Origin: Campylobacterota bacterium | Lineage (GTDB): Bacteria; Campylobacterota; Campylobacteria; Campylobacterales; Sulfurovaceae | Length of the DNA stretch: 10,573 bases | NCBI GenBank assembly: GCA_011330645.1 | Contig: DRQB01000127.1 | Span: 1-10,573, forward strand | Direction: 5' to 3' | Shown: one piece after another, positions 5,402 through 10,573 of the stretch | Layout: each line of letters starts with the position of its first letter | Position numbering within the stretch: the stretch's first letter is position 1 | The notes under the pieces: generated by a model | What the model was told of the DNA's origin: nothing | Databases searched by the model: none | What the model saw: the letters and a program-made list of their open reading frames with translations, nothing else | Translations under genes and position numbers: made by a program

Positions 5402-7216
5402 TTGAGCGAAAATACTATAGGTTATATCGATGACCAAGGCAATATTCTAGACACACAAACAGCAGGTGAAAACTGTACTGCAACTCCTATTGAGTATGAT
5501 AATTCTGAAGCAGCTTTGGAGATTATCCGTCACTCTACGGCACACTTGATGGCACAAGCTATTACAGAGCTTTACCCTAACTCACAATTTTTTGTAGGAC
5601 CTGTGGTAGATGAAGGGTTTTATTATGACTTTAGAGTCGATGAGCAGATAGGGGAAAGTGACCTCAAAGCCATCGAAAAGAAGATGAAAGAGCTTATCAA
5701 GAAAAAGTACAAAATAGAAAAGTATGAGATAAGCAAAGCAGAAGCATTAGAGAAGTTTGCCAATGATGACTTGAAACAAAAAGTCATGGAGCGCATAGAG
5801 GATGATACTTTGTCTATCTACAAGCAAGGTGACTTTGAAGACCTCTGTCGTGGGCCTCACGTACCAGCCCTTCGTTTTTTGCATAACTTCAAACTTACAC
5901 GTGTTGCAGGTGCATATCTTGGGGGTGATGAAAAATCAGAGATGTTGACACGTATTTATGGTATCGCTTTTGCCGACAAAGAGTCTTTGAAAGCATACCT
6001 TACTATGATGGAAGAAGCTAAAAAACGTGACCATAGAAAGATTGGTTCAGAGATGGAACTTTTTATGTTTAATGAAGCAGCAGGTGCAGGGCTTCCTTTC
6101 TGGATGCCAAAAGGTGCCAAGCTTCGTTACAAACTGGAAAGCATCTTGCATAAAGCACACCTTACACGTGGCTACGAGCCAGTACGAGGGCCAGAAATCC
6201 TTAAAGCAGATATGTGGAGAACCTCAGGGCACTATGCCTGTTATGGTGATAATATGTACCTTACAACCATTGATGAGCAGGAGTATGGTATCAAGCCCAT
6301 GAACTGTTTGGGGCACATCCAAGTCTTTAAACAAACACCTAAGTCTTACCGCGATTTACCACTCCGTTACTATGAGTATGGTGTAGTACACCGTCATGAA
6401 AAGTCAGGGGTACTTCATGGACTTTTACGAGTACGTGAATTTACTCAGGATGATGCACATATCTTTTGTGAACCAGAGCAAATTGCTGCTGAGGTACTAG
6501 ATGTTGTGGAATTTGTAGACTCAGTGATGAAACTCTTTGGGTTTGAATATACTATGGAGATAGCTACTAAACCAGAAAAAGCCATCGGTGAAGATGTTGT
6601 GTGGGAGTTGGCAACACAGGGGCTCAAAGATGCTCTTGAGGGGAATAACCTACCATTTACAATAGATGAGGGTGGCGGTGCGTTTTATGGACCTAAAATC
6701 GACATCAAAATAACCGATGCTATCGGGCGTAAATGGCAGTGTGGTACGATACAGGTAGACTTTAACCTCCCTGAGCGTTTTGAAGTAGAATATGTTGCAG
6801 AAGACAATACACGCAAGCAACCAGTGATGATTCACCGTGCTATTTTAGGTTCATTTGAGCGTTTCATTGGAATATTGACGGAACATTATGCTGGAGAGTT
6901 CCCATTCTTCCTTGCTCCTGTGCAAGTTATTTTTGTGCCTATTTCAGAAAGTCATGCTGATTATGCCTATGCGCTTAAGAAAAGAATGCTTTTAGAGGGT
7001 ATGGATGCAGAAGTGTATGATAAAAATGACAGTCTTAACAAACGTATCCGTAATGCTGAAAAGCAGCGTGTACCGTATGTAGTCATCGTTGGAGAAGAAG
7101 AAGTTTCCAATAATACAGTCGCTATTCGTGACAGACGTAACAAAGAACAGTATAATCTTACACAAGATGAATTTATGGTAAAATTAACCAAACAACTTCA
7201 AGAAGGAAAAATTTGA
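5402..7216 (+). CDS. thrS: Threonyl-tRNA synthetase (short N-terminus, TTG start)
   Basis: ThrRS charges tRNA-Thr with threonine in the cytoplasm. The 604-residue protein has the editing domain with HSTAH at 44-48 and CRGPH at 149-153, then the class II catalytic core: MNCLGH with zinc ligand Cys302, motif 2 RYYEYGVVHRHEKSGVLHG from 322, zinc ligand His353 in QDDAHIF, and motif 3 with His478 in MIHRAILGSFERF. The Cys-to-His spacing of 51 equals that of the E. coli enzyme, and the anticodon-binding domain follows (about 505-600). Only about 35 residues precede the editing domain, too few for a full TGS domain; Campylobacter ThrRS is similarly short as I recall. The TTG at 5402 is chosen because AAAGGA at 5391-5396 precedes it and no in-frame ATG is near. 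Its stop overlaps the infC start (TTGA), indicating coupling. Confidence 0.96.
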   Translation: MSENTIGYIDDQGNILDTQTAGENCTATPIEYDNSEAALEIIRHSTAHLMAQAITELYPNSQFFVGPVVDEGFYYDFRVDEQIGESDLKAIEKKMKELIKKKYKIEKYEISKAEALEKFANDDLKQKVMERIEDDTLSIYKQGDFEDLCRGPHVPALRFLHNFKLTRVAGAYLGGDEKSEMLTRIYGIAFADKESLKAYLTMMEEAKKRDHRKIGSEMELFMFNEAAGAGLPFWMPKGAKLRYKLESILHKAHLTRGYEPVRGPEILKADMWRTSGHYACYGDNMYLTTIDEQEYGIKPMNCLGHIQVFKQTPKSYRDLPLRYYEYGVVHRHEKSGVLHGLLRVREFTQDDAHIFCEPEQIAAEVLDVVEFVDSVMKLFGFEYTMEIATKPEKAIGEDVVWELATQGLKDALEGNNLPFTIDEGGGAFYGPKIDIKITDAIGRKWQCGTIQVDFNLPERFEVEYVAEDNTRKQPVMIHRAILGSFERFIGILTEHYAGEFPFFLAPVQVIFVPISESHADYAYALKKRMLLEGMDAEVYDKNDSLNKRIRNAEKQRVPYVVIVGEEEVSNNTVAIRDRRNKEQYNLTQDEFMVKLTKQLQEGKI

Positions 7217-7764
7217 GTAGACAAAACGACAGAAACAACAGAGGAAGAAAAAAGGCTGATGATACCATCATGAACGATGCGATTCGCATCAAGGAACTTA
7301 GAGTTCTAGGTGATGATGGTGAACAATTTGGTATTATCTCTCGTGATGAAGCGATGGCAATAGCAAACGAAAAAGGCTTAGACCTTGTACTTATGTCACC
7401 CGATGCCAAACCCCCTGTTGCTAAAATCATGGACTACGGAAAACACAAATACGAGCTGGAAAAAAAGAAAAAAGAAGCACGTAAAAACCAAAAAAAGATT
7501 GAAGTCAAAGAAGTGAAGTTCTCTTGTAAAATTGCAGAAAACGATATCGCATATAAAGTAAAACATGCCAGAGAGTTCTTAGAAAAAGGAAAACATGTAA
7601 AACTACGTGTCTTTCTAAGAGGACGTGAAATGGCAAACCCAGAATGGGGTGTTGATGTACTGAACCGTGTCTGGCCAATGCTTGAAGATGTTGGGAATCT
7701 TGAAAGTAAAGCTAGCCAAGAAGGACGTTACATCAATATGTATGTAACACCACTTAAAAAATAA
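7213..7764 (+). CDS. infC: Translation initiation factor IF-3 (TTG start)
   Basis: IF-3 binds the 30S subunit, prevents premature 50S joining and rejects poor start codons. The 183-residue protein has the family's N-domain (NDAIRIKELRVLGDDGEQ from about 21, GLDLVLMSPDAKPPVAKIMDYGK), the lysine-rich linker KKKKEARKNQKK near 80-91, and the C-domain (KEVKFSCKIAENDIAYK, VKLRVFLRGREMA). It starts with TTG at 7213 inside the thrS stop, with AAGGA at 7204-7208 as ribosome binding site. A non-AUG start matters here: in E. coli infC uses AUU, which lets IF-3 repress its own translation, and a TTG could do the same. The usual partners rpmI and rplT do not follow; a terminator does. Confidence 0.96.
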   Translation: MSRQNDRNNRGRKKADDTIMNDAIRIKELRVLGDDGEQFGIISRDEAMAIANEKGLDLVLMSPDAKPPVAKIMDYGKHKYELEKKKKEARKNQKKIEVKEVKFSCKIAENDIAYKVKHAREFLEKGKHVKLRVFLRGREMANPEWGVDVLNRVWPMLEDVGNLESKASQEGRYINMYVTPLKK

Positions 7765-7766
7765 AA

Positions 7767-7800
7767 AAAGGGTTAAGTCTTTAACCCTTTCCCCCCTCTT
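7767..7800 (+). terminator. Intrinsic terminator of thrS-infC
   Basis: AAAGGGTTAA and TTAACCCTTT form a perfect 10-bp stem with the four-base loop GTCT (7767-7790), three bases after the infC stop. It is followed by CCCCCCTCTTTTT, so the T tract is delayed by six C residues, a slightly odd tail. The stem is strong, and it separates the housekeeping operon from the surface-protein gene. Confidence 0.85.
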
Positions 7801-7886
7801 TTTCTATCCAAACAATACACTATGTATTATATTTTTATATATCTTTAACAAGATACTCCACTGTTATCTATATAATGATAGATTAT
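7801..7886. other. AT-rich spacer with small palindromes
   Basis: No gene is visible in this stretch. It contains three short inverted repeats: AATAC/GTATT (7814-7828), TATCTT-TAAC-AAGATA (7840-7855) and ATCTAT/ATAGAT (7866-7883). The last encloses a TATAAT at 7871-7876 without a good -35. In DNA this rich in A and T such repeats are expected by chance, so no function is claimed. Confidence 0.4.
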
Positions 7887-7978
7887 ATTCACAATGATTC
7901 ACAAGTTAAGCACAAAAATAAAGAGAAATGATTCCTTTTTGATGCTAAAAACGATGAAAATTGTGAAAAGATGTGAAT
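7887..7978. repeat. Two 18-base ATTCACA-N4-TTCACAA sites in inverted orientation
   Basis: Site 1 (7887-7904, plus strand) and site 2 (7978-7961, minus strand) agree at all 14 non-spacer bases. In each, two TTCACA cores are spaced exactly 10 bp apart (7888 and 7898 on plus; TGTGAA at 7962 and 7972). The sites are about 74 bp apart centre to centre, near seven helical turns, and site 2 abuts the T-tract promoter region of the surface-protein gene. Direct-repeat cores at 10-11 bp are the usual footprint of a dimeric response regulator of the OmpR/PhoB type; which regulator is unknown. Confidence 0.55.
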
Positions 7979-8028
7979 TTTTGACATTTTTTTGACATTT
8001 TTTTTGTATACTATGTTTAGATTATACT
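7978..8028 (+). promoter_or_regulatory. Candidate promoter region of the surface-protein gene with phased T-tracts
   Basis: T-runs begin at 7978, 7987 and 7998, close to one helical turn apart, like the T-rich periodic element that replaces the -35 box in Campylobacterota. Within it, TTGACATTTTT occurs twice head to tail (7981-7991, 7992-8002). Two -10 candidates follow, TATACT at 8008-8013 and at 8023-8028; the second would start RNA near 8035, just before the riboswitch. Neither TTGACA has a standard 16-18 base spacing to either -10. Confidence 0.5.
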
Positions 8029-8049
8029 CTTATGTACATTTCAAAAATG

Positions 8050-8128
8050 CAAGAAAAAGCCAAACCTACTGTGAAGTAGGGACGGAAAGCTACGGATCTT
8101 TACTCCAGAGACCGCCGGGTTACCTTCT
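8050..8128 (+). promoter_or_regulatory. Cyclic-di-GMP class I (GEMM-I) riboswitch
   Basis: The conserved GEMM-I landmarks occur in order. CAAACC is at 8061-8066. A perfect 6-bp hairpin CCTACT/AGTAGG follows with a GNRA loop GTGA (8065-8080), then GGGACG-GAAAGC (8079-8090). A P3 stem pairs CGG (8093-8095) with CCG (8112-8114) and TCT with AGA. The 3' core CCGGGTTACC is at 8115-8124. By alignment to Vibrio Vc2 from memory, the ligand-contacting G, A and C (8059, 8086, 8116) are kept. The pair next to the ligand is changed from G-C to C-G (8060 and 8085). Stem P1 is not clear by eye. It sits 33 bases before the start of an exported surface protein, a classic target of c-di-GMP control. No covariance-model search could be run. 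Confidence 0.85.
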
Positions 8129-8160
8129 ATTTTAATTTTATTAAAACTGAGGACGACTCG
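8129..8160 (+). promoter_or_regulatory. Expression platform and Shine-Dalgarno of the surface-protein gene
   Basis: GAGGA at 8149-8153 lies seven bases before the ATG at 8161. A weak A-T hairpin TTTTAA/TTAAAA (8130-8146) precedes it, with no T run, so no terminator is evident before the start codon. CCTT at 8123-8126, in the 3' strand of the aptamer, can pair with GAGG of the ribosome binding site. This favours control at translation rather than termination, which is inference. Confidence 0.45.
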
Positions 8161-10573
8161 ATGAAATTTATTATTCAATGGTTAAGACTGCTTATATTAC
8201 TTTTGATGACAACACTTTTTAGTACACAACTTTATGCAACTACCTATACTTCAAGTTGGGGAACAGCTCCGTGGACTTGGCCTAATGGTAGTTTAAATGA
8301 AACAATTACTATTGCCCCTACACTAAATGCTAATTTTAATATTACATTTAATGGCGCAGGAGGTACTGCGCCACGATCATTTGGTGGAGTTACTACACCA
8401 GCAATAGATGATGCTAGCCAAATTACACAATTTGGTGGTATCCCCGACTTAGGAATTATCTATAATGATCCAGCATCTGTCACACTTGTGTTAACTTTTA
8501 ATAAACCTGTTTACAATGCTTCATTTCTCATTTCAGATATTGATAATTCAGGAGCAAGAGTTGATCAGGTTGTTGTAACAACTGATGTAGGAGATCCAAC
8601 GTTAGTAAATATAAACACAGGCGCGGGAGATACTATTGCAAGTATTGTTGGAAATACGGCATCTTCATCTAGTACAAGTGGTGCTCAAACTAATAATGAT
8701 TTAGGAAGTGTGAGAGTAAATATTCCTGATGGTGCAACAACAGTTACTATTAATTATAATGAAATAGGTACATCATCTACAAGAGGGATAGGTGTATTTG
8801 GTTCAATATCATTTAGTGACGGAGGAAGTGTATCAGGACATCTCTATAATGACTTAAATGGGAATGGTGTACAAGATGGTACTGATACCAATATGGTAAA
8901 TGTGGATGTTGTTATTACTGATGCCAAAGGTAATATTAAAACAGTAAGTACGGATGCAAATGGTGATTATCAAGCTGATGAATTAGCACCCGGTGTTGCT
9001 TCTGTAAATATTGATGAAGCTGATCTTGATTTTCCTACGGGAGCAACACAAACAGAGGGAACAGATGCAACGAATGTTACTGTGGTTGTAGATACCAATA
9101 CGTTTGAACAAAATAATGGGTTCCAGATACAAGCGGATTTGGTAACGACTAAAATTGTAGATAATGCCACACCATCAGTTGGAGATACTGTAACCTTTAC
9201 GCTTTCAGTAACTAACAATGGGGGAGCACAGGCGACAAATGTTTCATTGACTGATACCCTCCCTATAGGGATGAATTATACTTCAAGTAATCCAAGTCAA
9301 GGAAGCTATGCGAATAGTACAGGATTATGGACTATAGGAACACTTAATAATGGATCATCCGCTACATTAACCATAAGTGGTACAGTTGATGCGGGTACAG
9401 AAGGGGGAACCCTTACCAATACTACTACAGCGGCTTCTACTCCTGACCAGACGGATCCTAGTACTGTAGGAGATGATTTAAATGAATCAATAACCGTTAA
9501 CCCTATAGGTGTCCCTGCTGGAAGTTGTTATGCTTCTACCTGGGGCACAGCCCCATGGACATGGACAACTGCTGTTGATAATGATACTATTGTGATTTCA
9601 CCTGATTTAAGTCTGACTGTGGACGTTTCAACTGCGGCAAGTGGTAATCTCGATGCATTAGGTGGGACACAAATAGATTCTATATATTTAGGAGGGGTAG
9701 ATGATTTAGCTGTCTTTTTTGATCCTGCATCAGGACAAGGAAGCTCTCCTGTAACGATTACGCTGACATTCAGTAAACCAGTATTTAATACTTCTTTTCT
9801 CATTACAGATATTGACTCTGCTGCAATTGGAGACAGAGTAGATAAAGTAACCGTTACAAGTGATGTGGGAACGCCAACTCTACAAACAGTGACAACGAGT
9901 ACACCAACTTTTAGTATCTCTTCAAATACAGTAGCTTCACAAAATGTTACATTGGCAAGATCAGATAATAATAATGCAGGAACAGCTTCTGTAGTTGTAC
10001 CTGATGGAGCAACTACAGTAACCATTGTTTATGAAGAAAACTCTGGTCTTACTGACCCACAAACTAGAGGGATAGGAATATTAGGTAATTTAGGTGTTTG
10101 TATAGGTGGCGAAATTAAAGGTTCTGTAAAAGATGATGTAGGTGCCACTCTTGGTGGGGTAACTGTAACGCTGAAAGATACTCTTGGCAATACTGTTGCT
10201 ACAACAACTACGCTTGGAGATGGAACATATACCTTTAGTAATGTAGCACCAGGTGATTATACTGTTGTTGAAACAAATCTCCCAAATTATGCCTCCATAA
10301 GTGATGGAGACAGTACGAATACAAATGATGATACAGTCAATGCAAATACAAATGATGATTCTATTCCTGTATCGGTTATTGCCGGTGAGGTAGATGATGG
10401 AAATGATTTTATAGATAAGCAACTTAACCCACCAACAGCAGTTGATGATACAGAGGTGAATCCAAACCCAGCTACACCAGCAAACCCAACAACCTTAACA
10501 ACAGTATCAAACGATACAGACCCAGAGGGTGATATCAATGCAAGTACAGTCAATATCACCACTGCAGGTGCAA
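8161..10573 (+). CDS. Large exported multidomain surface protein, probable adhesin (partial, 3' end outside window)
   Basis: The frame is open for 804 codons from the ATG at 8161 to the window edge, with no stop. A signal peptide spans residues 1-26 (likely cut after LYA). Then come: an unrecognised domain (28-222) beginning SSWGTAPWTW; an SdrD-B-like domain (about 223-323) with a calcium-loop pattern D231-x-N233-x-N235 to D239; a DUF11 domain (about 325-447, ADLVTTKIVDN, SVGDTVTFTLSVTNNG); a second copy of the first domain (456-650); a second SdrD-B-like domain (651-757, DGTYTFSNVAPGDYTV); and PPTAVDD then NDTDPEGDINASTV, the start of a CshA- or cadherin-like repeat. Such mosaics form long extracellular stalks. 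GAGGA at 8149-8153 fits the start. The upstream c-di-GMP riboswitch and the domain set point to biofilm or attachment. The C-terminus, and so the secretion route, is not visible. Confidence 0.9.
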   Translation, partial: MKFIIQWLRLLILLLMTTLFSTQLYATTYTSSWGTAPWTWPNGSLNETITIAPTLNANFNITFNGAGGTAPRSFGGVTTPAIDDASQITQFGGIPDLGIIYNDPASVTLVLTFNKPVYNASFLISDIDNSGARVDQVVVTTDVGDPTLVNINTGAGDTIASIVGNTASSSSTSGAQTNNDLGSVRVNIPDGATTVTINYNEIGTSSTRGIGVFGSISFSDGGSVSGHLYNDLNGNGVQDGTDTNMVNVDVVITDAKGNIKTVSTDANGDYQADELAPGVASVNIDEADLDFPTGATQTEGTDATNVTVVVDTNTFEQNNGFQIQADLVTTKIVDNATPSVGDTVTFTLSVTNNGGAQATNVSLTDTLPIGMNYTSSNPSQGSYANSTGLWTIGTLNNGSSATLTISGTVDAGTEGGTLTNTTTAASTPDQTDPSTVGDDLNESITVNPIGVPAGSCYASTWGTAPWTWTTAVDNDTIVISPDLSLTVDVSTAASGNLDALGGTQIDSIYLGGVDDLAVFFDPASGQGSSPVTITLTFSKPVFNTSFLITDIDSAAIGDRVDKVTVTSDVGTPTLQTVTTSTPTFSISSNTVASQNVTLARSDNNNAGTASVVVPDGATTVTIVYEENSGLTDPQTRGIGILGNLGVCIGGEIKGSVKDDVGATLGGVTVTLKDTLGNTVATTTTLGDGTYTFSNVAPGDYTVVETNLPNYASISDGDSTNTNDDTVNANTNDDSIPVSVIAGEVDDGNDFIDKQLNPPTAVDDTEVNPNPATPANPTTLTTVSNDTDPEGDINASTVNITTAGA
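8242..8826 (+). repeat. Domain copy 1 of a duplicated ~195-residue module
   Basis: This encodes residues 28-222 of the surface protein. Landmarks shared with copy 2 are WGTAPWTW, LTFxKPVxNxSFLIxDID, DRVDxVxVTxDVGxPT (here ARVD), VPDGATTVTIxYxE (here IPDGATTVTINYNE) and TRGIGxxG. The DNA of the two copies has diverged at many third positions, so this is an old protein-level duplication and not a recent DNA repeat. I do not recognise the domain; strand-rich composition suggests a beta sandwich. Confidence 0.8.
9526..10110 (+). repeat. Domain copy 2 of the duplicated ~195-residue module
   Basis: This encodes residues 456-650, in register with copy 1 at an offset of 1284 bases and with the same overall length after small compensating indels. 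It differs by having cysteines at both ends (Cys456 and Cys647), where copy 1 has Thr28 and Ser219. Like copy 1, it is followed directly by an SdrD-B-like domain, so the repeated unit is the pair of domains. Confidence 0.8.

Noticed and set aside
5161..5433. Plus-strand open frame of 90 codons
   Set aside because: It runs antisense through tRNA-Val and across the thrS promoter and start, and shows no family motif.
7801..7886. CRISPR array, attachment site or insertion sequence after the infC terminator
   Set aside because: No regularly spaced repeats, no tRNA fragment and no transposase are visible; only short AT-rich palindromes.
7981..8013. A standard sigma-70 promoter using TTGACA as the -35
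   Set aside because: Spacings from the two TTGACA copies to TATACT at 8008 are 21 and 10 bases, and 25 or more to the one at 8023, outside the usual 16-18.
8970..10562. Several minus-strand open frames (8970-9218, 9528-10025, 10090-10422, 10287-10562)
   Set aside because: They lie antisense to the continuous 804-codon surface-protein frame and their valine/threonine or isoleucine-rich translations reflect its repetitive codons.

Overview
The window looks like chromosomal DNA of a free-living member of the Campylobacterota (Epsilonproteobacteria), most like the Sulfurovum/Sulfurimonas group. This rests on AT-rich, tightly packed genes, a threonyl-tRNA synthetase with a very short N-terminus like the Campylobacter enzyme as I remember it, a coaE-dapF pair, a thrS-infC pair not followed by rpmI-rplT, and T-rich promoters with an extended -10. 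The assignment is from memory of these families, not from a search.

Layout. Positions 1-1368 (minus strand) hold two overlapping genes for membrane-anchored von Willebrand A proteins, BatA-like and the 5' part of BatB-like. They diverge at about 1369-1451 from a plus-strand run: a secreted YcbB-type L,D-transpeptidase (1452-3128), coaE (3141-3734), dapF (3731-4477, GTG start, 4-base overlap) and a secreted Sel1-repeat protein (4509-5144). A minus-strand tRNA-Val(GAC) (5149-5224) ends 4 bases from the Sel1 stop codon. A promoter near 5344 then drives thrS (5402-7216, TTG start) and infC (7213-7764, TTG start, 4-base overlap), closed by a strong intrinsic terminator at 7767-7800.

The most interesting part is 7765-10573. 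A long AT-rich regulatory region contains two matching 18-base sites in opposite orientation (ATTCACA-N4-TTCACAA), a tandem 11-base TTGACATTTTT repeat within phased T-tracts, a candidate promoter, and then an RNA with the hallmarks of a class I cyclic-di-GMP (GEMM-I) riboswitch at about 8050-8128. Directly downstream, an ATG at 8161 opens a reading frame that runs without a stop for 804 codons to the window edge. It encodes an exported multidomain surface protein with two copies of an unrecognised ~195-residue domain (hallmark WGTAPWTW), SdrD-B-like domains, a DUF11 domain and the start of a CshA/cadherin-like repeat region. The best reading is a biofilm or adhesion protein whose synthesis is controlled by c-di-GMP through an RNA switch, with further DNA-level control upstream.

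How the genes fit together: DapF makes meso-diaminopimelate and the L,D-transpeptidase cross-links peptidoglycan through that residue, so the first plus-strand operon has a cell-wall theme. CoaE, ThrRS, IF-3 and tRNA-Val are housekeeping. The adhesin module sits immediately after the housekeeping terminator, as accessory DNA commonly does.
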